Shown one piece after another: positions 34,033-46,054 of a stretch of DNA of 64,000 nt (position 1 is the first letter of the stretch; each line of letters starts with the position of its first letter). The notes under the pieces were generated by a model, which was given only the letters and a program-made list of their open reading frames with translations, had not been told where the DNA came from and ran no database searches. This stretch comes from Bugula neritina. Its lineage: Eukaryota; Bryozoa; Gymnolaemata; Cheilostomatida; Bugulidae. The DNA lies in assembly GCA_964035545.1 (NCBI GenBank), contig CAXIUT010000077.1, positions 1-64,000 of the forward strand. Reading direction: 5' to 3'. A program made the translations under genes and the position numbers.

Positions 34033-37000
34033 TCATTGTACAAAACCCATAGTTTTAAGTCTTTCACTACTTTGTAGCTGTTCTCCCACTATATAAACCA
34101 ATATTTACTTTGCCTACTTTCAGTAAAACAAACAAGTTACCCACTAGCATACAAAACAATCAGCTGATGGATAGTATTTCTTGTACCTTGACTATGTACC
34201 ACAGCAAATTGAATGATAGTTTGGGTTGATCTCTTTGGTATTCCTGCTAGTAAATTCCTCCATATTCTACTATAATTTTTATATTCATAAATCTATCTAA
34301 AACGAATTATCTCCAAAAAATTTATCACATAGATATTTCCCTTAGAAGTACAAGAAACCTAAATAATCCATCAAATACTATCAAGGGATGCTAGTGGTCC
34401 ATCAACTGAATGTCAGTTATAGTTTAGTCTTCACTTTTTATGTCCAATACTCGAACCTACATCTCCTGTTCTAGTAGTTTTTCTCCCAAATAACTAACTT
34501 AGAATTAAGTACTTGAATATAAATAAAGTTTGCTAGTGATCCAAAAATATAAAATAGCCCATTCTATGAATACACAACTTCAACTTCAGTGCAGAATCGC
34601 CTTAAAACTCAACACCCAAATTAAATACTCTACAAAATCGAAGCTAACTTAGCTAATGAACTAAAATCAAACCACTTCTGTCAACTGATACTATCAAATC
34701 GAGTAGAATTTAGGTTTTAATAAGAATAACTTCTGAATGATGACCGAAAAGACACTTAACAGATTCGACCTTATCTCCAACAACTTTTAATATCTCTATT
34801 TTAGAACCCACTCCAAAGAATAGATAATCTCCCAAAGACTACATACATTTAGATTCAATCAAATGCTCGACTTTCACTCTTTTCTTTTAGAATACCTTCA
34901 CAGATCCTTTAGAAAGTCCGACCCATTTGTTAATATTTATTGACAAGACCAAACAATCTCCTCTACTCTCGTACTCTCGAATCCACTAAAAGTTATTATA
35001 AAACCCGAGGATAGAAGCCTTCTTGAAAATAACTTGAAAATTGCTCCAGATAAAAATTCCAGCAGTATTATAGTGAAATCCTTTAGGAATATTGCCTTTG
35101 ATAGGAGAATAGATAACAATCATCTCGTCGATATCGATGTCTTTCCGAAGAAACCTGGGAACATGTCCTTTATAAAATAAACTTTAAGGAATTTGACCAA
35201 ATTAACTTATTGATATTTGAGCTCTCATCATCTAGACTTCACTAGAATAGCAGCTAAATATATCATGCTAGTAGCACTGTATATGATAGAGGTTGTCGTT
35301 TTACTCAGCTACCTAGTAAGGAGCCTTATTGCCAAATATCAAATCTATCCATAAATGCAATTTATCACTTACCTGAGGACTCTATAAGACCTACCTCATT
35401 TTAAATATAAATTATTCAGGGGAACGAGCCCAAGTCGGCAATACCACAGCGTGCACCTCTTATCCTTTCTGCTTACGACCCAGCTATATTTGATTTCTAT
35501 TTCTCAAAAACTAAGGCCAATAATAAAATTAGGGAGTAAGTTCTTTATTATCAGAAGATGAAGATAATATAGTAGAAAATTGTTCCTTTATTCCAGAAAA
35601 TAGACGATCAGCGTGATCTAACTTTCTTCCTTGATGCTACCAGTGTAGACTAGTAAAGGGTTATAATCTAATGAAGTAGTTATAAAGAATAGTAGGATTA
35701 GAATACATTGTCCCATATAAAAAACGAATATCTCGGTCACTGGGGTCAATTTCTTGCAGTCTCATCTTTAGTTTAGAAAACTTATCGATATTTAACTTAC
35801 CAGTAGGAACAGATAGATCTCTCAAGTTCTACTTCTTCATGAAATCCCGACCCAGCTCATGAAAGTTATCTTTGCCTTAATAATTCACTATCACCCAAGG
35901 CATAACTGGATATTGAGCCAAATCATTGGTTGACCTCCCTGAATACCGATTGACTAAACCTAGATACTCGAAATTACTAAGTTATCCTTTCCTCCACCTA
36001 TCTGTAAACATTCTTTGCTAGAACTCTTCCTTCCGATTGAGAATCAGATCCACTTCTTCTCCTTTGAATTTATCCAAAAAGCCGTTCCTGGTTTTTTCGT
36101 AAAACAAATTGAAAAAGTAACTTTTATGCGTTTTAGAACTAAACAACTAAAAAGCAACCTGTCTCAACATATACCTTCGAGTAAATATTTATCCCTATAT
36201 AAAAGATACTTCAAAAGTATTTATTTACGTCTATTACCACTAGTTCAACTTCTACCTCCAGTGACATTTGTTAGTAGTCATTCGGTATTCTTTCTCCTCA
36301 GGCATTGTTTCATGTCCAGTAAAAGTAAATTATATATTTTTGGCTCTTATGCTTATTCTACCTCCATAAACTCCCCGCTTAGTCACCCACTCACACCAAA
36401 ACCACTCCTTCTTCGACCTATCTTTTTCTATCTCGTCTTTACGACCTGCATAACTCCAAGATAAGTCAGATCGAGATATTTATGATACAGTAGAAAAGTA
36501 GGTAGAATTGATGGATGATTTTAGGGAAAGGTCAAGGTTATTTTTGTTTGTTTCCTGTTTAAGCAAGATAAGATCTTTATATTTTTGTCTGCGAGGGTAA
36601 GGCAACTTATTGAGTTCCATTTTTACTGGTTTAATATTAAGTTTATATAACCCAAAAGGTCCCAACTCCTTTTAATCCAATTAATAGAAACAAGTTGTCA
36701 AATCATCAAGATCTCCCTGTAGTTAAAACCAGTGCTAGTTAGATATCAGCAACTCTTTCCACTATTTCTAATTTTGAAGACCTTCATCATTTAATTAAAT
36801 CAACATAGCCTCATATATCTCATCCAGTTAACGATGCACTCCGATCATTTTCAATTCAGATGGGAACTACAACTACACCAACTTCTAATTCAAAGGTTAA
36901 ACCATCCAGCTTGGAGTAGTAATATTATTAATCCAATACTCTCTTGATACTTCTAGTAGTTTACAACTGACTAGTTATAATTTATCGAATGATTTATTTT

Positions 37001-40000
37001 TTTATTATTATAATTCTGATGTAAAGGTTTTAATGATTTATTTTTGTTATGTATCTTTGATACTAAAGCTTCTAACTGTCTTCATAGCCAAATCCATCAA
37101 TTTCAATAGCTATTGGTCAATGAAAGAACTCTACAAAGCCTATTAAATACACTTACTTGCATGAACCAATCCCTCTATTGCCTTCTTCTTAGACTTCTAT
37201 TTAAATATTTTCCATAGCTATCCACTAATAGAACCAGCTCGTATTATATAACTACGATTCAATGAATTAACCACCTACATAAACAGCTACACCCACAATC
37301 CCATCTATTAAGTAGTTTCAAAGCTATTTGTATTGCTTAGTAGGTAATCTATGGTTTGTTTGAAGATAGCGATGGGAGCCAAAGTGGATATAAATGATAT
37401 TTTGTTGCCCAGCTATCGATATAAAATTAAATTTAGTAATAAATAGAGTTATGTAAGTTAACATTTTTTTGATAAAAACAATGCTATTGAACCACCAGGA
37501 CAAGTATCATCTTCTATGCTAACAAAAGGCAAAGCTACATCACCAACTCCATTCAGCAATCCCTGCTCAACCAGATAGTACAAACTCTTCCAACCTCGAC
37601 AATGCTAGATCAAGGCATAACATCCACGATTGGGCTTTTTAATATTATTTTTAGAAATAACCAATTCCTCAGAAACCTAGCCTTGACTTTTAATAAATTC
37701 TTTCAGCAAAGACAAAGTTTAATAAGTAACTACTGAAGGAAGTACAGCTAGCGTATTGCTACTATCTTAGTAATATACATTTTAGAGGAGAAACTATATA
37801 AAGATGGAGTTATTTTTAGTTATTTTAGCACTATTTAGCAACAATCGAATCATTTGTTTAATTATTGATCTCCAGGTATTATAAATTGTAGAGTCGACCA
37901 CTAACTTATCTTTAATAGCTTTAAATAAAATCAAATAGTTGTAATTACAACTCAAACGATAAAGACTTTTATCTGTCAAATGCTTTATACCAGAATTTAT
38001 CTAAACAAAAACCTTTTCTCTCTATTTCACCATACCAACTTTCAATATCACATCTTAAACCATCTTGTCAATAATAGTAGATTTGCCAGGTGTTATTATA
38101 TTGTATTTATCAATCACGTGGTGCAATACCCTCAGACAATCACTCAAACTAGAACTCTAGTTCTGATAATAAGCTCTGGTAAAATAACCAAGCCAACAGT
38201 CCTGAGTCTGCTCCCTTACCACGTACTCCAAGACTACATCCCCCAAACCAACCACCGCCTCTCCTACTAAATGTCCCTCACTCTCAACGATGCCACACAA
38301 CACTCTTAGACTAATATTCCAACTGCTTATCGACTTAAATATTATGTCGATGCCCACAAAACATTTCAACAGGTAAGTGGACATCATACCAAAAGCAGAA
38401 TTTTATGACTAAGAAAGCTATCGAGAGCGGCTTCTTCTTTTTAGTGATTTGAGCAAAGACAAAATAAAATAAAGATCTCTCTCGAGAAAGGTCTAGTTAT
38501 TGTTGTTGTTCTCTATTTGAAAATCTTTTATTTATGATAGAGAAGAAAACTACTTTACGACTGAATTAAAAAATGTATAGTAAGTTTAAGCCAGTCTTTT
38601 TTGCAGTAGCTAGTAATGAGGCAAATATGTCTATGAAGTAGCAAAAAGAACCATAGAGGAAGTCAGCTTTTTATGTAGATCTTTTTTAATCAAAACTCTG
38701 ATTAGCTTATTTTATCTAATATATGATTCGATGAGTGCGAGAACAAATTGCTGCACAGGAAGAGAACAGTTAGACCAAATCTAAAAATTAGACAATGTTT
38801 TTAAAACTAATTGAAGTTATATTTTCCTCATTTTGTTTTATATTTGAGGATCTGATGGGACTTTATGTTTGCCTCTTCTAAAAGATACTACAAACTAAAA
38901 TATACTCAACAGTAGTCCTGAGTCCTGAGTCTAACGAATTAGCTGGTTTCTTTTCACCAATAAAAACAAAAAAGGATTCAAATATTTCATGTTCTTTATC
39001 ATATCGTCCAAAAAACAACCTCCCTCGTCTAAATAAACCATCAGTCTCAACATCTAAAAAAAATACTTAATCAACTACACAATCTTCCCCTCACTATCTT
39101 CAACTTCCTCTAAACTACGACTCAGTCTCTCCAAAACAAAAAATATAGTCTCCAACCCACCCAACTGCAAACAAATATCAAACATCTTAGGCTGCTTAGT
39201 CACAGGATTTATTACAATCTCAGTCTTAGCCTTAAAAAAAGACCATCTCTGCTCCATCAACTACAATATCGGAGGCTATTGATGATGATTCAACTTATAA
39301 CAACACTTATCGAATCCCAACGACTCAATCACCACTCTTGTCTTCTTCTCACTCTCACACCATTTCTTGTACAGCTAAATCAACTCCAACGAACAATTCA
39401 ATGCATAAAATGAACGAATGGTCCCAAAACAATGGCCCAACTCAAAACTCTTTATCTATCCTTTACGAACCAACTTTATCTAGTACTCAGAACCATCAAT
39501 ACTTACCTTCAAAAGGTTGTTGTCCTTCCCAGACAAAGTAGCCGTCACTAAAGATTGATAGTTATCTTATCCCAAATTTATATATTGTTTCTTTTATTAT
39601 ATGATGACCTTATTTCCTTGTTTGACAACTACAACTGCCATACGTTATCTCTGTTCCTTGATAGATTAAATGCTAAACTTTTGAGGAGATTGACTAAAAG
39701 TTACACTTACCTCATACAACACCTCTTTATCCAATTTTATTCTAAGAATCTTGTGCTAGAGTTAAGTTGGTTAATATAGCCCGCCAATAGCGTCGAACAC
39801 TATCACAAATAGTAGAGATTTTACTTATCTAATATTTTTCATGACTAATCCACAGTGATCGATGCCACATTTTATATTAACATTTTCATCACAAAACCTA
39901 CGACTTAGAGAAGCAAGCAAACCTATTATCCTGATTAGTTTTTATACTATTACAGGAAATGACACACCTCTACGAATCAAAGACTGCCAACTAACTACAT

Positions 40001-41132
40001 TCAATAAATTTAACAATAACTTGTACTTTAAAACTGTCATATTACTTAAAGCCTACTCACGAATCACTCTAAAGGCCACCTGACTAATCACCACGTTTCT
40101 CTATTACAAATAGTGATTCACCAGTATCTTGAACAATTACTAGTTACTTTCAAATTTACAAGCCAAACACTTCAAACCCACCAATATTATTGATTCTTTC
40201 TCTTCAGAACCAACGGTTTATTCAGGAACCTATAAAGCAAATTAAATAACAGCGTTAAATAATCTCTTACCTTCTTTCAACACAATCGCATCCCTCAAAC
40301 CCTACATCGCATCTCTCTACTTGCCATTTAAACTCTACTGCTTACCACTCTCATACATAAATTTAGTCTGTAAAAAATATGAAAACAGTAACTACTATCC
40401 TCCCAATACGATCTTCACCAAGCTCAATAAAATCTACTGATTGAACTAGCTCTTCTTGTACTTCCTTAACTTGCTGATCAACTTCTTTTGAGTTTTTATT
40501 TGAAAAATAGCAAAGAATGAAGTATTCAGAGGCTAGTGTTCTACCAATTCCCACTTAGCAAAGATAAGAGTCAAAGATAGCACTTGTTTCAAAGATAAAC
40601 AACCTTCAGGAATACTCAATAAACAATTATATATTTTGAATATTTTGCCTATCTTCATAGCTCTTGCCCTCACTCCCAACAACTGAGAATTAACCCGAGT
40701 TCCCAAAGTCTCCATCTACAACAATAAAGTACGATTTCCTATCAAAAGCAGGATAGCGAATTGATAAATCTTTTAGAATAAAAAGTGCCAATATTTATTT
40801 TATTTCCCGTTTTATTTGAACATTTTCAAGGCATGAGAAGCCAACTAATAAAAGAAAGAAAGCAATCCTCCTCCAAAATCATTTTGAGCAGCCAATAAAG
40901 ATACATAAATAAGAACAGGGTATTTATAAGGAGTAGGTAGAGTGTGGTCGATCAAAGCCTATCTCACCAGATTAAGTAGTTTTTACGAACGAATGCCAAG
41001 AGGAGATAGTTTAGAAATGATTTATTATTCGAGAAAAGAATCCTCAGCACGGTACGACTAAAATTTATTATTTTTCAGAGATTGAGTGATAGATTAGATC
41101 AGGAGTCTTACCTGACCTTCACTATTCTACAT
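34033..41132 (-). CDS. giant BEACH-WD40 protein
   Basis: Vesicle-traffic scaffold of the BEACH family (LYST, neurobeachin and WDFY3 relatives). About 2,350 residues, ATG at 41132 (only 51 nt from the telomere) to TGA at 34033. The N-terminal ~1,550 residues are helical armadillo-like. A PH-like region precedes the BEACH domain (about 1,700-1,980: LSNFEYLGLVNRYSGRSTND, ...AQYPVMPWVIVNYEG, SDKLHLWIDLIFGNKAPYEV). WD40-type strands form the C-terminus. Introns of 20 nt at 34359-34378 and 34089-34108. Two one-base losses must be assumed in the WD40 part (runs at 34543-34547 and 34478-34482); alternative readings exist there. Much of 36015-40554 on the plus strand is open too, but is a shadow of this gene. 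Confidence 0.88.
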
Positions 41133-41168
41133 TATATATATAATAAACTCAATTATCTAATTCATATT

Positions 41169-41366
41169 TTATCACAAAAATCAGGGGTTGGGGTTGGGGT
41201 TGGGGTTGGGGTTGGGGTTGGGGTTGGGGTTGGGGTTGGGGTTGGGGTTGGGGTTGGGGTTGGGTTGGGTTTATCACAAAAATCAGGGGTTGGGGTTGGG
41301 GTTGGGGTTGGGGTTGGGGTTGGGGTTGGGGTTGGGGTTGGGGTTGGGGTTGGGGTTGGGGTTGGG
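41169..41366. repeat. duplicated subtelomere plus two G-strand telomeric arrays
   Basis: The 15 bp TTATCACAAAAATCA (41169-41183) is followed by an 87-bp GGGGTT array (41184-41270), then the same 15 bp again (41271-41285), then a second array (41286-41366) running into the gap. A tandem copy of subtelomere plus telomere is most easily explained as one chromosome end assembled twice. Confidence 0.93.
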
Positions 41367-41566
41367 NNNNNNNNNNNNNNNNNNNNNNNNNNNNNNNNNN
41401 NNNNNNNNNNNNNNNNNNNNNNNNNNNNNNNNNNNNNNNNNNNNNNNNNNNNNNNNNNNNNNNNNNNNNNNNNNNNNNNNNNNNNNNNNNNNNNNNNNNN
41501 NNNNNNNNNNNNNNNNNNNNNNNNNNNNNNNNNNNNNNNNNNNNNNNNNNNNNNNNNNNNNNNNNN
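41367..41566. other. assembly gap of 200 N
   Basis: Exactly 200 N between a G-strand array on the left and a C-strand array on the right. Two chromosome ends facing each other across a fixed-size gap show that separate chromosomes were scaffolded together here. Confidence 0.98.
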
Positions 41567-41665
41567 CCCAACCCCAACCCCAACCCCAACCCCAACCCCA
41601 ACCCCAACCCCAACCCCAACCCCAACCCCAACCCCAACCCCAACCCCAACCCCAACCCCAACCCC
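41567..41665. repeat. C-strand telomere, left end of minichromosome
   Basis: 99 bp of CCCCAA in the orientation of a left chromosome end. The stop of the alveolin gene is 50 bp further on. Confidence 0.95.
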
Positions 41666-41715
41666 TTAAAAGTATTATATATAGGATAAATAAGAAATAT
41701 ATATCACTGATCTAT

Positions 41716-42880
41716 TCAATCATTTATTTGGTAAAATTGTCTGTTGCTTTCAGTCTAGTAAGGTTTCTCTTCGTTTCTTCTACTTTTCCTGCCTACTTGA
41801 GATATTCCTTTCCTTCTTGTTGGACTATCACCCTCCTTTCTGATATCTTCAGGCAAATCTATTAGTTGGGTTATATAAGTCTATCTTTTTCTTGGTTGAA
41901 AAGCCTGTTATCTACTATCTTTGTACTGACTTTCTACTAAAGTTTATGACTGCAAAGGTGAAGTTCCCTGGAAGACAGGTCCACTTTGTATCCGATCCAA
42001 AGTCTGAAAAGGTTGATAGATTCCACTTGATGTATTAGTAAGAGGTATATTATGCTGATGCTGTTCCATATAAGTAGGCGAAGTGGACAGTATCCTTGAA
42101 TGTCCTTCTTCTACATATCCAATCGGTTTATATTGACTCTAAGGTCGACTTGAATAATTATAAATAAGTGCAGAATCGATAGGTTTAAATTCCGCATCAG
42201 GTTTAACAGTAACACCCTGTTGTCCTAGAACGATTCTACTTTTTTATTTTGCAGTTTCGATATCTATATTTTCAGGATAGTGAACTATTTGTCTAAATGT
42301 TTGTTGAAGTACTTTTCGACTGGAATGTATTAATATCTTTTGATTTTTTTTTAAACAGGAATATACTATATTTTTTTTTATTGGATAATTTATTTTTTGT
42401 ATTAAGTGATTTTTTAGACAGCATAATATTCTGTTTTTGTTTTTTCACGAGGAACCATTTCATATTCCTTTCGTTCTTACATCTTAGTCACTTTCTTCTT
42501 AATAGGAACCCTTTCAATATATTGACGATTTTCATATTATATCACTTTCTTTTCAAAAGGAACATAATTTATACGACTCTATCCTGCATATTTTAAATCA
42601 TACCTTTTACCACGTCCTACCTCTTTACCTGAGATGAAACCAAGTTAGAAACTTATGATTTCCTCAAAGAACTGCTTCGAATAGTATTTTGAAAATCATT
42701 ATTCAGATATTGATCAGTATTGGATATTGTGTATAATCTTTCCCTTGAAGCCTGAGGTTGTGCCAAAGGTTGAGTATTATAACCATTTTAAATGTTTTAA
42801 TTAGGAGTATCAAGGTATGTATAGCGTTTCGGGTTATAGGTTTAGACAGGAGAGTGAGGTTCTTCTTTGCCAAAATCCAT
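41716..42880 (-). CDS. alveolin / epiplasmin-type cortical protein
   Basis: Membrane-skeleton protein of the layer under the alveolar sacs of ciliates and other alveolates. 374 residues, ATG at 42880, introns of 20 nt at 42584-42603 and 42293-42312. The core shows the repetitive charged/valine-proline pattern of alveolins: YENRQYIERVPIKKKV, EYEMVPREKTKTEYYAVEKI, EKKIEYIPVEKKIKRYEYIP. The core is flanked by Pro/Gln/Ser-rich ends without fixed structure. Several glutamates of the VEK/EKI motifs are TAA or TAG, and reading them as Gln would break the pattern. First gene of a two-telomere minichromosome shared with profilin. Confidence 0.82.
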
Positions 42881-43635
42881 TTTTATTTGATTTGAATATA
42901 AAATGATAGAGTTTAATAATATTTTGATATTTTAGATGAGTAAACTACAAAATTAGGTATTGATTTCTTTATGCCAGGTTACGGGTTTTACCAATAACTA
43001 GGGACTCAGAAGACAATTTGTTAATTTTTATCGATTAATCAAAACCCATAGTCTACTATATTCTCTCTTCCTGACAGACGCTATAACCAAAAAAACTTAT
43101 TAGGAATAAATGATCTAGACTAAATAGAAAATAAGAGGACTTTAAAAACAGCTATAAAACCATGATATTCGTCGATTTTGTTAACTATGGGGGATCTAGA
43201 CTTAATACGCCAATGTCTAGAAGATAAAAGTTTCTAAAAATGAACTAAAATTAGGAATATAAGTGGCACGTGTAGCTAACATGCTTCCTCGAATAAATGA
43301 CTAAGTCTACCAGGCTTAAACTTATGGATAAGTGCATGAGATACTTTATAAATTTACAACTTAAATAGGCAAAATGAAAGGTAGCTAAAAAAATCTATCA
43401 TCTAACTTCAAAAGAATCATCGATTAGTTCATCTTGTTAGAAGTATTAATCATATTAGATAGCAAAATTTATCATAGAAATACAAGAAGTTAAACTAGCA
43501 TTTGTAGGAGAAATCAAGAGATGAATTGAAATAGATTTTAGCCCGATTTAGGATATAATATTAGAAGGCATTTAATTTTTGATGCAAGCTCTTATTTATG
43601 AATAATTAGATTAATTTAATATTGATATATTTAAA
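42881..43635. other. long divergent intergenic region
   Basis: 755 bp between the alveolin and profilin starts, the longest gene-free stretch of the minichromosome. AT-rich. The only structure I see is a short inverted repeat, TCTAGAC...GTCTAGA (about 43195-43221). No convincing coding frame; an unannotated RNA gene or a replication origin could lie here, but nothing in the sequence proves it. Confidence 0.5.
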
Positions 43636-44125
43636 ATGGAACCTGAAGTTGCTACACTAGACCCAAAAAAACTAACAGAAGAACTATAAAAAATGACATA
43701 AGTACTATCCATTTGATACAGTGGGCTAAAGCAGTCATCTTCAGTGATAGACAAATCATTGCCACCAAAGGATGCAAACCTAAATTCTAAGAACTAACTG
43801 CCTATTTCAAAATCTACTAAAGCAGAGACGAAACAGTCGGTAGAGGTATTAACAGCATGATGAAGGTTTTATTTTGCTGGGAGATCATTACGATGTCCAC
43901 CGTTTTCATCCTCCTCTGGTTTACGGTCGCAGAGGAAACGCATAAAATGGGTAGGGCATTTGCTGTGCAGTTGGTAAATCAAAGAAAGGATAGAAAGTGT
44001 ACATACTGATCACATATGTCTTACCAATTATATCAGCAAGAGCTATTCCTCAACAAATTAACTTCTACAACGATTTCAGTACTTAGTTTTATAATTTAGT
44101 TGGAGAACTAGAACAATTCAACTGA
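43636..44125 (+). CDS. profilin
   Basis: Small actin-monomer binding protein. 149 residues; introns of 20 nt at 43702-43721 and 43846-43865, both restoring the family pattern. Recognisable segments: MTEWAKAVIFSDRQIIATKG, ELTAYFKIYESRDETVGRGF, DHYDVHRFHPPLVYGRRGN, GICCAVGKSKKGEKVYILIT and a C-terminal helix YNLVGELEQF. Slightly longer than animal profilins, as in other protists, with extra sequence between the last strands and a polyproline-binding surface that I cannot judge by eye. Together with the WASP-like protein it points to regulated actin assembly. It lies divergent from alveolin on the same minichromosome. Confidence 0.87.
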
Positions 44126-44193
44126 TTGTCAATCAACCCTTATTATTAAATCCTATTAATCATTATTAAATCCTATTTTATCATTATTTAGTC

Positions 44194-44934
44194 TCATATT
44201 CCACTACGAGTAGCAGTCACGTTGAAATTGCGATTAGGATGGATACTTGTCCAGTGATTCCCTGATGGTTGGGTCAGGTTTTGCTGGAGAGATGTGCTTT
44301 GGTTATTTTGGGTAGGTAGAAATGTTGTTTTTGATGAGTTTACTGGCGTTTGGCTGTTGTAGAACATGGGACTATGTCCGTTTTTTTGTTCAAGTTAAAG
44401 TTTGAGATGAGATATTAGTTAATCTTTTTTGATTGTGTCTGTTCTAAGTTGGTTATATTGGTTTTCTAGAGCTGCTTTTTAAAACCAGAGACGAAGGTAT
44501 GATTATTTCAGTAGAGTAATATTATTACTTTATTCTGATATAAATTATTCTAGGAAGGAATCAGGAAGCTCTAATTTTTATTTTCTTTAAGTGATTTGAG
44601 TTTATGTACGTTTTGGTTTTCTATGACTACCTTATCCCTCTGCAAATCTATTTTATGGATATCCATTAACTTTGAGGGATTTGGTTATTTATTTAGTTTG
44701 TGTAAAATCTGGTAGAATTTTAGTTTACTGGATAGCGAAATAAGGTTCTTTAAGATCACTTTTTTGTTTTGAATGTCGATTAGTATATCTTTAATCTTTA
44801 GAGTGACTTCTTCTAGACTATCTAGATGCATAGGCATGAGATCGAGGAACAAGATCGCTTAATTCTGGATCCTAAAGATGAGAAATAAAACGATGAGCCA
44901 GAGGGTTGTTGCGGTTGTATGTAATCTTAATCAT
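44194..44934 (-). CDS. coiled-coil protein, frame partly uncertain
   Basis: Open frame of 246 residues, ATG at 44934 to TGA at 44194. The C-terminal half is convincing (RLWFEKAALENQYNQLRTDT, then a Gln/Asn/Ser-rich tail). Over the 5' half a second frame is more protein-like: a hydrophobic helix (WLIVLFLIFRI) followed by a coil (LDSLEEVTLKIKDILIDIQN). The real product may therefore be a membrane-anchored coiled-coil protein with an intron or an indel that I could not place. Function unknown. Its start is 80 bp from the right telomere of the minichromosome. Confidence 0.5.
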
Positions 44935-45014
44935 TCTTTGATTATAGTTCAATTTGAATTAATTCAAATGATATGATATTATTAACTATAGTTTAAATGA
45001 GTTATCAGAAATAA

Positions 45015-45094
45015 GGGGTTGGGGTTGGGGTTGGGGTTGGGGTTGGGGTTGGGGTTGGGGTTGGGGTTGGGGTTGGGGTTGGGGTTGGGGTTGG
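45015..45094. repeat. G-strand telomeric array, right end of minichromosome
   Basis: 80 bp of GGGGTT in the orientation of a right end. With the C-strand array at 41567 it bounds a 3.5 kb unit. The following base starts unrelated sequence without gap or C-strand repeat. Confidence 0.95.
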
Positions 45095-46010
45095 CTATCT
45101 TCCAAGATTACAAATGCACCCTAAAAGCAGGTTTTCCTTTTTTTGGTAGATTATACATAGGTGAATAACATCTTATGTTCGTCTCGAATATATTTGGGAT
45201 AGTAAAAAAAACAGCAATAGTCATAGATACAATAACGAAGATAGTATAAATAAATAACGATACAATCAGTTTAGTAGGTAGAGATATAAAGGGTAAGAAA
45301 GAGTAGGATTTTATATTTTCTGGATTTAAGAATAGCAATGCATTTAAGATAATATATGCGTTATGGAAGAAATAAACATTGTAGTCTGATGTTCTTAATG
45401 CACATACATAAGAATAATTATAAGCATAAAAAATGCCATAAATGAAGAATATATAAGACGGCAATGTATAAATAAATATTTTTAATCCTTCGATTATTGA
45501 CTCATAAAAACAAAAAATGATAGAAATGGTCTTTCCCTGCTCTCTAGACCAATTCTATAACTTCTTTATCGCTGACGATGCATAAGTATATTCCAGAAAA
45601 ATGCATTTATAATTCAAAAAAGCAACTAACGTAGTAGCAACTAATTGGAAAATGAACGAATAAATGAATGCCTAAATGAGAGAAATAAATGCAATACTAA
45701 AAGTGAAAGGAGTTCCCTGGAAAAGCTAAGCAACTATGAATCAAATTTGGCTCATGACCAAAAGAACACCGTACCTATAGATCAATATAGATAAGAAATA
45801 AATATAAAAACTATTACTTATATAACAGATCTACCATATTCTACCTATTTTACTTGTTAGTAGCATATGGTAATCGAGAAAGAAGGAGATAGTAAATGTA
45901 AATTTAGCTGTAGTAATGCTATAGTATTTAATAAATCTACTTATATGAAAAATACTATTTTAACTAGAACCTTTGCTGACTTCAAATAAGATTATATGGT
46001 ATATTGTATC
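45095..46010 (-). pseudogene. fragment of a polytopic membrane protein, truncated at telomeric array
   Basis: A hydrophobic minus-strand frame of about 300 residues with at least six membrane segments (ISIIFCFYESIIEGLKIFIY, IVSLFIYTIFVIVSMTIAVF). It has no stop before it runs into the telomeric array at 45094, so the 3' end is missing or replaced. No convincing ATG is seen at the 5' side before the divergent small gene. One in-frame TGA interrupts it at 45741-45743; a 33-nt in-phase GT...AG segment could remove it as an intron, otherwise it is a nonsense codon. Family not recognised. It may be an intact gene cut by a wrong join. Confidence 0.45.
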
Positions 46011-46054
46011 TTAAATAGATTTGGAGCTAAAATGTTAAATAAAAATTGTAAAAA

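Noticed and set aside
36015-36464. 149-residue plus-strand open frame
   Set aside because: It lies antisense to the BEACH gene, whose domain motifs are clear. With one stop codon, antisense frames are often long.
41082-41865. Long frames of Gly-Val, Gly-Leu, Thr-Pro or Gln-Pro repeats
   Set aside because: These are translations of telomeric repeats and the N gap, not proteins.
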